Origin: Anaeromyces robustus
Lineage: Eukaryota; Neocallimastigomycota; Neocallimastigomycetes; Neocallimastigales; Neocallimastigaceae
Reading direction: 5' to 3'
DNA: 27,500 nt
Assembly (NCBI GenBank): GCA_002104895.1
Contig: MCFG01000075.1
Location: 90,001-117,500 of the forward strand
Position numbers and translations under genes: made by a program. Of this stretch, positions 16,333-27,500 are shown piece by piece (the first letter of the stretch is position 1; each line of letters starts with the position of its first letter). The notes beneath the pieces were generated by a model, which worked only from the letters and a program-made list of their open reading frames with translations, did not search any database and was not told where the DNA came from.

Positions 16333-16592
16333 ATGTCTAATTTATTAAATGAAAAAGGTATTTTTATTTATAATTTCAATAGTAATATAATATTATACTT
16401 ATATAATATATAACATATTCGTTTATATACATATAACATATAACATATAATATCTAACATCTACGCATCTACACATATAAAATAAATATAGTTTCTATGA
16501 TTATTTGATTATTGATTATATTTAATAAAAAATATTTTTTCGTAGTTTATTCTATAATCGTTGTGGGTGATGGGTATTACACTTACACTTAA
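16333..16592 (+). pseudogene. possible truncated gene start, faintly GTPase-like
   Basis: An ATG at 16333 opens MSNLLNEK and meets a GT donor (GTATTT) at 16358. Splicing to the AG at 16544-16545 keeps frame and gives VYSIIVVGDG, then YYTYT and a stop at 16590-16592. IIVVGDG is what the first strand and the start of the P-loop look like in Ras-superfamily GTPases (usually ...VGDGxVGKS/T), but the GKS/T part is absent, and no later exon of such a protein is visible before the AAAT desert. A GT at 16574 could act as a donor after GDG, but no matching acceptor exon follows. It may be a truncated host gene or coincidence; the resemblance rests on about seven residues. Confidence 0.2.
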
Positions 16593-16779
16593 TACATGGA
16601 TTAGGATTTAAAATATTGATTAAAAAATGGACCAATAGTTTTTTAGTACATAATAATTTATATTTGGAAAAATTTCATAATAATTTATTTATTTATTATT
16701 TATTATTATTAGGATTTATATGTATAGAAAAACAACAATCAACAAAAAACAAACAACACACAACACAAAAATAAAATAA

Positions 16780-17195
<416 letters not shown>

Positions 17196-17286
17196 ATAAA
17201 TAATCATAATTATTTTATTATATTTTTTGTAGACTTTTTGGGTAATCTTAACTAAATTAAATTTTAATTTATTTTATATTTAAATT

Positions 17287-17288
17287 AA

Positions 17289-17355
<67 letters not shown>

Positions 17356-17357
17356 AT
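17287..17357 (+). repeat. second (AAAT)n tract
   Basis: About 17 uninterrupted AAAT units, separated from the larger array by about 90 bases of ordinary A/T-rich DNA including a short G-containing stretch (TAGACTTTTTGGGTAATC). Confidence 0.95.
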
Positions 17358-18558
17358 GAATAAATTTTTATTATTATTATTATTTTATTTTATTATTAGT
17401 TTGATATATTAATAATTAATCATTAAAAAACTGTTTATTTAATAATTTTATAAAATTATTGATTTTATAATTAAATATTAAATATTAAATAATTAATTTT
17501 TTTATTTTGATTTTCTATTTTATAATAATAATAATAATAAATATTAAAATACACAACTTTATTTTTTTTTTCTTTTTTCTTTTTTTTTTTTTTTTTAAAA
17601 AAAGTTAAATTAAGAATATTGTAAGTTTTTTTTTTCTAAAAAAAAAATAAAGAATAAAAAATAATAAAAGAAAAAAAAATATTGTAAATATCATTGAATA
17701 AACACTATTCTATTTTAGAATAAACATTTAACCTTTTTTATTATTGTAATTGAAAATTAATATTGACATTATATAATATTTTATTTTCATTTAGCAATTT
17801 TTTACTTGGATCTTTAAAATAATGAGGAATATTCATTAAATAAAGAAGAAAAACAAGAAAACAAAAAACGAAAAATAAAAACTAAAATAAAAACAAAAAA
17901 AAATAACAACATAAGAAAAAAAACATTTAATAACATTATTTATTTATTTATTTATTCAGTAATATAGAAGAAGAAAATAAAGTAATATAAAATAAATGTA
18001 ATTATTTTAATATTTTAAATGAATAATTAAATATATATATATTTTAGTATAATTAACCATTAATTTTATATAAATATTTTTAGAATTTTTATTCTTTTTT
18101 ATATTTTTTTTAATAGATAAATATAAAAATCTTTCTTTTTTTAATATATATAAATTTATACCAAATAATATTAAATCTCAAATTAAGAATTAAAATAATA
18201 ATAATAATTACATTACAGAAAAAAAAAAACAAAGCAAAACAAAATAATTTATACACATAAATACAGTATATAAAAGAAGAAATAATAATTACAGTAACAA
18301 AATATTTAAATAAAAATAGTAGTATTTAATATTTAATATATACTATAAATTAATATTTAAATATAAGGTAAATAGATATTAATAAATATATGTTACATTT
18401 CTTATAATATATTAATAAAAAAAAATATCATAAACAAAAGATCACTTATCTGATACAATTATTACTATTACTTTATTATATTTAGAAAAATAATAAAAAT
18501 ATAGATAATTATTTATTAGTTTTTTAAATATTTTTTTCTAAAAAAAAAAAAAAAAAAA

Positions 18559-21500
18559 ATGATTATTAAATATAATAATAATAAAAGGCTATTTTTTATA
18601 GGTATATAATATATTAAAATAATTGATTATATAATTTAACTAATAATTAATTATTATAATAAATAATAATTTAAATGACTTAAATTTTTTATTTTTATTT
18701 TTACTTTTATTTTTATTTATATTGTATTTTTTCAAATATATATAGTGCTATTATTTTTATTCATAATTCCATTTATTACTTGTGAAATTTCAAAAGATAA
18801 TGAGGTATAATATTATTTATATATATATATAATATTTTAATTAAACTTAATTTTTATATTTAATATGTATATTTTGGAAATTAACAATCTATATATTTGC
18901 TACATTTTTATTATATATAATTATTTACAAAAATAAATAATAATAATAATAATAATAATAAAAGAATGAAGATGTACAAATAAAAGATAAAGAAGAAGTA
19001 AAACCAATAGAGGAAGTTAAAGAAGAAATAAAAATAGATAATGACAATGAAAGTAAAAAAAATGTAATTGAATCAAAAGAAGAAATAAAATCAGATAATG
19101 ACAAAGAAAATAAAGAGACTGAAGAAAATAAACCAAATAAAGAAGTATGATAAATTTTAAAAATAATTTATTTAATTCATTCTTTTTTTTATTGAAATAA
19201 GGAATTATATTTATTAAATTTATTAAAAATGAAATAAAATATTTATTTTTATTATATGTATACATTAAATAATAATATTCTCTTGGCAAATGAATTGATA
19301 AAATACAATAGGTTCATGATGAAAAAGATAATGAAGGTATATTTATTATTACTAGAATTTTTTCTAATAATAATAATAAAATTAATAATTGATAATTTAT
19401 ATTAATTATAATAATAAATATTTAAATATGATTTTAATTAAAAATTATATAGGTAATAAATATTATGAACAAGCAATGAAATTACTTGATACCATACCTG
19501 ACAAAAAGTATAATAAAAAACCAAAAAGGACTTTTGTTGGTATTTTAACCAATGCTTTCAAAAAAATTACTGGTAAACCAGAATTTAAATATTATGAAAA
19601 ACCAAAGATAAAGGATAGATATTATGATTTAGAAGAAGATTATGAAATTGATGAAACTAGTGAAGATAATGAAAAGAAATTAAAGAAAGCTTTATATTTA
19701 TTAGAAAAAGCTGGTCTTGATTATAATTTAGAAGAAGCTTTAGAAGAATTAACTGAAATTACTTTCGTAAATATTTAATATATATATATTTTTAAATATA
19801 TATTATATACCTTTTTTTTTTTTTTAATGTATTTTTAAATATTTATTAACTATTAATATTATTTTATATATTATTTTAATATTATAAAATAATAATTCAT
19901 ATATAAAAGTTTGCTCGTCATGGAGCTGTTAGAAATATGCCAGCTGCTTTTAAATATATAAATATTTTATGTACAGAATTTGGTAATCCTGATGCTCTTT
20001 ACAAATTAGGTTTAATTTATTCAACTGGTTTAGGTGGTGTTGTTGATCGAGATCAAGCAAAGGTAATAAATTCTTTTTTTTTTGTATTTTGTTTTAGTTT
20101 TGTTATGTTTTTTATCAATATTTTATATATATTAACTTTTTAATTATATATATATATATATTATATATTTTAATTATCATTATATAATATAATAATCAAA
20201 AAAATAATTAAAAATATATAAAAAATAATAAATAAAAAAAAAAGGCTTTATTATACTATACTTTCTCAGCTTTAAATGGTAATAAGGAAGCTGAAATGGT
20301 ATTAGGTTATAGATATATGCATGGTATTGGAACAGCAAGAAATTGTGAAGAAGCTGTTTGGTATTATTCAAAAATTTCAAAGAGAGGTAAAAAAAAATAA
20401 AAAAATAAAAATTTTTTAAAAAAAAAAAAAAATGAAAAAAGAATATATATATATATATATAAATAAATAAATAAAATAAACCAAAAATCTTTTTTATTTT
20501 ATTATTTTTTTATTTTAAACATTTATTAATTTCATTTATTATTACTATTATTATTATCATTAAACTTTATATTAATTACTATCATTTTTGTTATTATTAT
20601 ATTAATTTAATTAATTAATAAATCTATATATAAAAATTAGTAATGGATTATTTAGAATCTGGACCACCACTTGGTCGTGTTCAACCTCAACCAAAACTTA
20701 GACTTTCTGACGAAGATGGAGGTATTTTTGGTCTTGGAGCTAGTGGTTCTGGTGATAAAAAAAGTGAAGTTGAAGATGTAAAACAAAGTTTACCACCAAA
20801 TGATGTTGTTCAATTTTACAAATATTCTGCTGATGGTGAAAATGGTGATGCCATTGCTCAAGTAAATATTTATTCATTGAAAAAGAAAAAAATATAATAT
20901 ATAATATATATAATATAATATATATATAATGTATATAATATATATGTGTAACAATTTATATAATTTCATTTAATTTTTTATTTAATTATATTACGAATAT
21001 AATATTTATATTTTTTTTATATTAATGATATTATTATTATTTTATTGTATTATTATTATTATTATTATTATTATATTTTATTGTATTGGATTGCATTGTA
21101 TTGTTATTGTATTGTATAATATTATTTTAATAATTAAATTTTATGTATTTAGTATACATTGGGTAGAATTTTCTATTATGGTATACCAGGTATTCCAGGT
21201 ATTGATGTTGATTATGAAAAAGCTTTCCATTACTTCTTAAAGGCTGCTAATCAATTACCAAAAACTCCATTAGTTCTTGATGATTTATCTGAAGAACAAA
21301 AGAAATATTATACTGTTGTTTCACAATCTGCTGGTTTTATTGGATATATGTATTGGCGTGGTGAAGGTGTTGAACAAGATATGAAAAAAGCAAGAGAATG
21401 GTTAGAAAAGGGTTATCGTCATGTAAGTTTTTATATAATTATAATTATTATTATAAAATAAAAAAAAAAAAAAATAAATAAAAAAAAAAAAATTATTAGT

Positions 21501-22214
21501 ATTATATAATATTGAATTTTTTTTATATATAAATAGGGTGATGCCTATTCAACTAATTATTTAGGTGTTATGAATCGTGATGGTGTTGCTGGATTTGAAG
21601 TTGTAAGTATTCAAAAAAAAAAAAAAAATAGAAAAAAATTGATAATAAATAATGAATAATAAATAAATAAATAAATAAATATTAAAAAAAAAAGTATTAA
21701 TTTATTCGAAAAAAAATTTTTTTTATTAATAATATATATATATATATTTATTTATAATATATATATTTTCATTTTATAGAATACAAAAGAAGCTTCAAGA
21801 CTTTTCTCTGATGCAGCTTCAAAAGAAAACACTGAAGCTCAAATTAACTTTGGTGATATGTTACTTGGTAAGAATTAAATTCATAAATAATTTTTTAAAA
21901 AAAAAAAAAAAAAAAACAATTTTTTTTTTTAAAATGATTATTATATCATAGTTACATTATGATATGTTTATAATTTATTAATAGATTTATTAATAATATT
22001 TTTTTTCTTTATTTTTTTCATATATATATATATATATATAATATTTTATTAAAAAAAAAAAAAAAAGATACTGGTAAAAGAGAAAATCAAAAGCATGCTT
22101 TAAAATATTATCAATTAGCTGCTACTATGGGTAATGTTAAAGGTACATATCGTTTAGGTAAATTATATCTTGAAGGATTAGGTGTACCACCACATTGTGA
22201 ATTTGCTGTTACTG

Positions 22215-22272
<58 letters not shown>

Positions 22273-22311
22273 TTATAATTATTCATTATTCATTAATTTA
22301 TTATAATTTTT

Positions 22312-22346
<35 letters not shown>

Positions 22347-23424
22347 CTTTTTTTAAATATTATCAATAGTTCTTAAAAAGTGTATGTGAAAGAGCCAACT
22401 TTGAAGAAAAGTTTATGGATGAAGCTTACAGAGCTTATAAAAGTGGTGATTTTGATACTGCTATATTAAAATATCTTTATGTAGCTGAACAAGGTTATGA
22501 AGTCGCCCAAAGTAATTTAGCTTATATTATTGATAAAGGTAAAAAAATTAATAAAGCAATAAATATATATATATATATATGTAAATAAATATATATATAT
22601 ATATATGTAAATAAATATATATATATATAAATAGATAATAATTAAATATAAAATCAAAATTATATATAAAAAATTTTTTTTTCCAATTATAATTTATTAA
22701 AATAAATTTTTTTATTCTTTTCAATTTATTATTATTTATATATATATATATATAGAATATTTCCCAACAAGATCACTTTTCCCACATATTGATCCATATG
22801 CTGTTGCTTTAATTAATTGGAATAGAGCAGCCAATCAAATGAATACAGATGCTAGAGTTAAAGTTGGTGATTACTTCTATTATGGTTTAGGTACTGATGA
22901 TATTGGTCTTATTGATGATGATTCTACTGAAGATATTGAAGAATTAATGAAAACTGAAAAAGCACTTAAAAAGGAAGCTGAAAGAATTATAAATAGTATG
23001 TATGGTAAAGAAGATAAAAATGGAAAGGATAATGAGGATAATGATGATAAAACTTCAGATAAAAATGAAAATGAAAATGAAAAAGAAAAAGATAAAGATA
23101 ATACAGGTAATGTAACTCCTGAAGGAAAAGAAGAAGAAGAAGAAGATGATAATAAAAGTAAAGATTTAAAAAAGAAAAAAGAAAAGAAAGGATCTATTTT
23201 TGATATTGTTATCTATTTAAAAAGAAAATTCTATATTGGACATGGTACAGTACTTTATAAAAAAGCAGTAGCTAATTATCAAGTAGCAGCAGATTTATAT
23301 AGTTCTATAGCTATGTGGAATTTAGGTTGGATGTATGAAAATGGTGTTGGAGTTAAAACTGTAAGTAATAAATATGAAATATATATATATATATATATAT
23401 ATAATAATTATAATAAAAATTATA

Positions 23425-23463
<39 letters not shown>

Positions 23464-24187
23464 CAATTGTAATTATATATAATATATTTAAATAATTATT
23501 TATTTTATTTATTTTTATATTAATTTATTAAAAAATAATTTATAAACATATATATTATTTATATATATATATATTTATATATGAATTTATTAGGATTTAA
23601 ATCTTGCTAAAAGATATTATGATAATGCTTTAGCTACCAATTCAGAAGCATCAGTTCCAGTAGGTTTATCATTATTTAAATTAAACTTTAAACATATGAT
23701 TTTATTCTTGAAAGGAGAAGTACCAAGTATGTATATTGATAATAAACCAAGACAAACTGTTATGGATCGTCTTAAACAAGAAAAGAAACGTTTACTTGAT
23801 CTTTATGAGAAATTCAATAATGAATTACAAAATCAAAATCAAGAAAATGGTGGAGGAATTGATGGAAATAATATAAATAATGCTGCAGGTAATGCACGAG
23901 CTGATAATCTTAATAATGGACGTGGAAATGGTGGTGATGGTAATGGTAATGGTAATGAAGGAGGTCATGGACATGATGATACCGAACAAACTCTTGAAGA
24001 TATAGCTGCTCAAATTGAAAAAATATTAATGGAAGAAATAGGTGATTTAGAAAATTTATTAGAAATTGCCTCTATTACATTATTAGCAGCATTAGGTGGA
24101 TTTTTATTATGGTATCGTCAAATGAGATTCCCTCAACGTCCACGTCAACAACAACAACAACAACAACCACAACAACAACGTAATTAA
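18559..24187 (+). CDS. HRD3: SEL1L/Hrd3-type ERAD adaptor (Sel1-repeat membrane protein)
   Basis: Subunit of the HRD1 ubiquitin-ligase complex that selects misfolded ER proteins and stabilises the ligase. Fifteen exons: 18559-18601, 18746-18804, 18965-19144, 19312-19336, 19453-19766, 19910-20062, 20245-20386, 20641-20861, 21153-21422, 21537-21602, 21780-21867, 22068-22213, 22370-22538, 22756-23360, 23594-24187; 1024 aa, longer than human SEL1L (794) or yeast Hrd3 (833). A signal peptide spans residues 1-27 (hydrophobic LFFIVLLFLFIIPFITC). A charged Lys/Glu/Asp/Asn segment lies at 35-102. Sel1 repeats run from about 208 to 860, e.g. ALYKLGLIYSTGLGG and YKSGDFDTAILKYLYVAEQG followed by YEVAQSNLAYIID, which is the strongest match to SEL1L. 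A charged insert of about 110 residues (678-790) interrupts the region after KVGDYFYYGLGTD. A GN-rich linker (908-956), one membrane helix (about 982-1001) and an Arg/polyQ cytosolic tail close the protein. Start chosen because it alone gives the signal peptide in frame. Confidence 0.93.
22215..22345 (+). repeat. (ATT)n and CT-rich repeats in HRD3-like intron 12
   Basis: Intron 12 starts GTAAGT and is followed by about 18 ATT units. Towards its 3' end come (CT)n and (CTTT)n runs (about 22313-22350), giving this intron, unlike several others here, a real polypyrimidine tract before the acceptor at 22368-22369. Confidence 0.9.
22559..22634 (+). repeat. TA-rich tandem repeat in HRD3-like intron 13
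   Basis: Units of about 32 bases made of (AT)n followed by GTAAATAAAT, present in two full and one partial copy. Slippage of a dinucleotide core with its flank is the likely origin. Confidence 0.75.
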
Positions 24188-24504
24188 TTAAAAAATTAAA
24201 TTATATTAAATTAAATTAAAATTTATTTTTTTTTTCTTTTTCATTTTCTTTTTCATTTTCATTTTTTTTTTTTTTTTTTTTAGATTAATAAATAATTAAT
24301 ATTATAAAATAAATAAATAATATTATAAAATAAATAAATAATAAATAATAATAATAAATAATAATAATTAATAATAGTTAATAATTAATAATAATAATAA
24401 AAATAATAATAATAAAATCAATATATCAATTCAAATCAATCCAAATCAGTAAAAAATCAAATACATCAATTAATCAATAAATAAAAAAAAAATTTTTTTT
24501 TATC

Positions 24505-24567
<63 letters not shown>

Positions 24568-25157
24568 ATTACATTTTTTTTTTTTCATTTTTCAATTTTT
24601 TATTTACATTTATTTTTTAAAATATAAAATTTACCACATTACATCTTTTTATTATATATATATAAAGTATAAAATAAAGAAATATATATATTTTTCTTTA
24701 TATAAAAAAAAAAAAAAAAAAGAAAAAGAAAAAAGAAAAAGAAAAAAAAAAAAAAACGAAAAAAAAAAAATATTTAATAATAATTCTATTAAAAATAATG
24801 TTTATAATTAAAATATATCTAATATAATATAAAATATAAAATATAAAATATAAAATAATAAATAAATAAATAAATAAAAATTAAAAAATAAAAAAAAAAT
24901 ATTCAAATTCAAATAAAAATAAAAATATCTAAAAAAAAAAATATTATAAATAAAATAAAACAAAAATAAAATAAAATAAAATATATAAAAAATAAATAAA
25001 TAAAAAAAATAAAATAAAAAAAAAAATAAAATAAAATAAAAGCAACTATTTAATAATAAATAATAATTAATAATAATTAATAAAATATATAAAAAAAAAA
25101 ATCAATAAAAAATAACAAATAAAAAATAATAAACTCATTCCTCAAATTTTATTCTAT
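24188..25157. other. A/T-rich 3' flank of the HRD3-like gene
   Basis: Several AATAAA-type polyadenylation motifs follow the stop. The rest is poly-T, (TTCATTT)n near 24235-24265, (ATT)n at about 24506-24560, poly-A/AAAG, and AAAAT units. No gene or complex island is visible before the transposon at 25167. Confidence 0.7.
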
Positions 25158-25812
25158 GTTCTATATGATGGAGGTGCATTTCGAAAATTTGTATTTCGAA
25201 AACTTGTATTTCGTAAAAGTGCATTTCGGAAAAAATGGCGCATTATAATGTAATAAATAAATAAATTAATAAATAAATTATAAAATAAATAAATTTTAAA
25301 GTAAATAAATTATTAAATAATAATAAATAAATTAATAATAAAGAATTAATAAAAATAAATAAATAATAAATAAATTAATAAATAAAAAAAATAATAAATA
25401 AAAAAAATTAAATAAAAAATAAATTTTATTATAAATTAATCAATATTATAAATATAAAAGTATTTATTATTAAAAAAATTTAAAATCATATTAATTGATA
25501 CTTAAATTAACCATTTTTATACGGTTTTAATATCCTAATATAAATTTCTTATTTATTTTTAATTCTTGAAATTTTATTCTTCTCTTTTAATAACGTATTA
25601 GTATATTTAATAAATAACAATTGAAATATGCTGTTAATTATTATTATTAATCATAAATTAGCGAATAATTTTTTATTTTATTATTATATATTAAAGTGTA
25701 ATTGTGTATACTTTATATTTTTGAATAAGACTTTAAAGTATAAATTATTAATAAAAAAATAAATTAAGATATCAATATCAAAATCATATATAACAGTATT
25801 TTATTTAAAAAT

Positions 25813-25849
25813 GTTTTCGAAATACAAATTTTCGAAATGCACCACCATC
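25813..25849 (-). repeat. internal inverted copy of the transposon's left end
   Basis: Inverted copy of 25167-25203 with 36 of 37 bases matching, including the terminal GATGG part that the true right end lacks. The pair 25167-25849 would by itself make a 683-bp element, but the flank after 25849 (GCAAAATAC) does not repeat the left flank GTTCTATAT, so the inner element has no visible target duplication. Confidence 0.8.
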
Positions 25850-25970
25850 GCAAAATACAACACTCTAATAAATAGTAATAATTAGGTTAGGCATTCTTAT
25901 TAATACCTTTATAATAAAAAATAAAATAAAAAGAGTAAATATTTTTTTTAATCATTAAAAAATAAAATAA

Positions 25971-26637
25971 AACAAAATAAAAAATAAAAAAACATTTTTT
26001 TAAAAAAAATTAATAATAAAATAAATAAATAAAATAATAAATAAAGAAATAATAAATAATTAATAATTAAATAAATGTTTTATTTTTCAATATAAAAAAA
26101 AAGAATATATTTTTTTTAAATATAAAAAAAAAAGAATATATTTTTTTTAAACATTAAAAAAAGTAAAATAAAAATAAGTAAACATTTTATTTTTTAAACA
26201 TTAAAAAAAGTAAAATAAAAATAAGTAAACATTTTATTTTTTAAACATTAAAAATAAAATAAAAATAAGTAAACATTTTATTTTTAAGCATTAAAAAATA
26301 AAATAAAAATAAGTAAACATTTTATTTTTAAGCATTAAAAAATAAAATAAACCAAAATAAAAAATAAAAAAAAAACATTTTTCTAAAATAAATAAATAAA
26401 ATAATAAATAAAGAAATAATAAATAATTAATAATTAAATAAATGTTTAAAAAATCAATTGTTTACTTATTTTTATTTTATTTTTTAATGTTTAAAAAAAA
26501 AAGTTTTCTTTTTTTTATATTTAAAAAATAAAACATTTATTTAATTATTATTTATTTATTATTTCTTTATTTATTATTTTATTTATTATTAATTTTTTTT
26601 AAAAAAATGTTTTTTTATTTTTTATTTTGTTTTAATT
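25971..26637. repeat. large inverted repeat with ~130 bp arms inside the transposon
   Basis: The left arm is about 25971-26105 and the right arm about 26505-26637. Both carry, in opposite orientation, AAACAAAATAAAAAATAAAA, AACATTTTTTT, the AATAAAGAAATAATAAATAA block and AAATAAATGTTTTATTTTT. They are near identical apart from small unit-number differences. A direct partial copy of the left arm also lies at about 26346-26445. Confidence 0.75.
26149..26350 (+). repeat. tandem repeat of 43-47 bp, about four units
   Basis: Units begin at about 26149, 26196, 26243, 26286 and 26330 (partial). Each reads AAACATT or AAGCATT, an A-rich part, AATAAGTAAACATTTTATTT. The first two units carry AAAAAAAGTAAAAT; the later ones lack the GTA. 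One inverted unit recurs at about 26459-26505. Confidence 0.8.
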
Positions 26638-27111
26638 TATTCGCCAAATTTTTGGTGGCTTTTATATTTACGTCATAAAATATCAACACAATTATTATTA
26701 ACGCCATAAATTAAATATATGGCTTTAAAAAAATTATAGAAATAAGCCACAAAACAATGACACAATTGTATATACGCCCCACGTAATTATACGTGACTTA
26801 AAAATTTTTGCAAATTGCAACTTTATTTATTTAATTAATTATTATTTATTTATTTAATTTTTAATGAAATTAAGTGGCTTTAAATAAAAAATATTCAAGC
26901 CATTTTACGAAATACAAGTTTTTTAAATACAAATTTTCGAAATGCAACTCTCCCGTTCTATATATTTATATCATTTTTTTGATTTCAAATGTACAATATT
27001 TTTTTTATAATATTTTTTTATTATACTATATATATAATCTTATAATTATATATTTAATGTTTTTTTTATACTAGAGTTTTTTTTTTTTTTTTATAAATAA
27101 ATGACTAAAAT

Positions 27112-27226
27112 CAATTATATATATATATATATATATTTATATATACATTCACACACACACACATTCACATATACATTCATACGCACATTCACATATACAC
27201 ATATACATTCACATTCACATACATAA
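27112..27226 (+). repeat. TA and CA/CATTCA microsatellite
   Basis: (TA)n passes into (CA)n and then into repeated CATTCACATATA and CATTCATACGCA units. It is the only clearly C-bearing simple repeat in the window. Confidence 0.85.
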
Positions 27227-27273
27227 AAAACTAAAAAACTAAAAAAGCAAAAAAAAAATTTTTTTTATATATA

Positions 27274-27341
27274 TTTTTATTTTATTTCCATATTTGTAAA
27301 AAAATTTTTTTCTTTACAAATATGGAAATAAAAATAAAAAA
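27274..27341. repeat. hairpin with ~26-bp arms
   Basis: TATTTCCATATTTGTAAA ends the left arm at 27300 and is mirrored by TTTACAAATATGGAAATA from 27313; the A/T flanks extend the stem with one bulged A. The loop is about 12 bases of A and T. No coding or transcription context is visible, so I cannot tell a terminator-like signal from the remnant of a small element. Confidence 0.7.
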
Positions 27342-27500
27342 AAAAATAAAACTAAAAAAAAAAATATAAAATAAAATTTTGATTATGATATATAAAACTT
27401 TTATAATGGATAATAAAATATTTATATAAATCAAAAAATTATAATAAAAGTTATTTATTCTTACTATTTATTATCCATTTATATAAAATAAAATAAATTT

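Larger units (their letters stand above)
25167..26954. mobile_element. non-autonomous DNA transposon with TIRs and 9-bp target duplication
   Basis: The left end at 25175-25218 and the right end at 26903-26946 are inverted copies over 44 bases, with 42 matching; the core motif is TGCATTTCGAAAATTTGTAT. The 9-mer GTTCTATAT stands directly outside both ends (25158-25166 and 26955-26963), which I read as the target-site duplication. The outermost 8 bases of the ends match poorly (GATGGAGG against GGGAGAGT). A 9-bp duplication and a terminal G fit the Mutator-like superfamily; an 8-bp hAT-type duplication is the alternative. No transposase is encoded, so it depends on one in trans. The interior holds an extra inverted copy of the left end (25813-25849), a large inverted repeat and a tandem array, giving a foldback-like structure. 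Confidence 0.75.
26964..27500. other. A/T-rich flank, no gene seen
   Basis: Poly-T and TA tracts with a CA-containing microsatellite (27112-27226) and a hairpin (27274-27341). A second inverted pair, TGGATAATAAA at 27407-27417 and TTTATTATCCA at about 27468-27478, lies near the edge. An apparent ORF at 26874-27074 is low-complexity and begins inside the transposon. Confidence 0.6.

Noticed and set aside
19017-19289. 90-codon minus-strand frame
   Set aside because: It is antisense to the charged exon 3 of the Hrd3-like gene; the hydrophobic sequence simply mirrors Lys/Glu/Asn codons.
25167-25849. Reading the inner inverted pair as the complete element
   Set aside because: The ends match well, but the flanks do not share a duplication, whereas the outer pair has an exact 9-bp one.
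26874-27074. 66-codon frame at the right end of the transposon
   Set aside because: It begins inside the inverted end and reads through T-rich DNA; no transposase motif is present.

Overview
The window is extremely AT-rich DNA (coding islands only moderately less so) made of long A/T homopolymer and microsatellite tracts around intron-rich eukaryotic genes. Introns start GT and end AG, UTRs and introns are almost pure A/T, and simple repeats of AAT, AAAT and TTTA are very long. Together with a single-exon gene of bacterial type, this fits an anaerobic gut fungus (Neocallimastigomycota) best. That assignment is an inference; another very AT-rich early-diverging eukaryote is possible.

Layout. 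1-907: 3' part of a five-exon gene for an unrecognised protein with a basic region and a C-terminal hydrophobic tail. 908-4747: long A/T desert with a duplicated ~140 bp unit, two adjacent hairpins and a few higher-complexity islands. 4748-9793: complete 13-exon gene for 1,4-alpha-glucan (glycogen) branching enzyme, 684 aa as I splice it. 9794-14050: desert with tandem repeats, hairpins and one 28-codon ORF behind a good TATA box (12559-12748). 14051-14605, minus strand: intronless GNAT acetyltransferase. 14606-18558: desert with very long AAAT tracts and a possible truncated gene start at 16333. 18559-24187: complete 15-exon gene for a SEL1L/Hrd3-type ERAD adaptor, 1024 aa as spliced, with signal peptide, Sel1 repeats, a large charged insert, a GN-rich linker, one C-terminal membrane segment and a polyQ tail. 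24188-25157: A/T-rich 3' flank. 25167-26954: non-autonomous DNA transposon with 44-bp inverted ends, a 9-bp target duplication and nested internal inverted and tandem repeats. 26964-27500: A/T-rich, with a CA-containing microsatellite and a strong hairpin.

The genes do not form a pathway or cluster. They are independent: glycogen storage, ER-associated degradation, an acquired acetyltransferase and an unrecognised tail-anchored or GPI-like protein. All exon models were spliced by eye; each junction keeps frame, and family conservation supports the two large genes strongly. I see no rRNA, convincing tRNA or CRISPR array.
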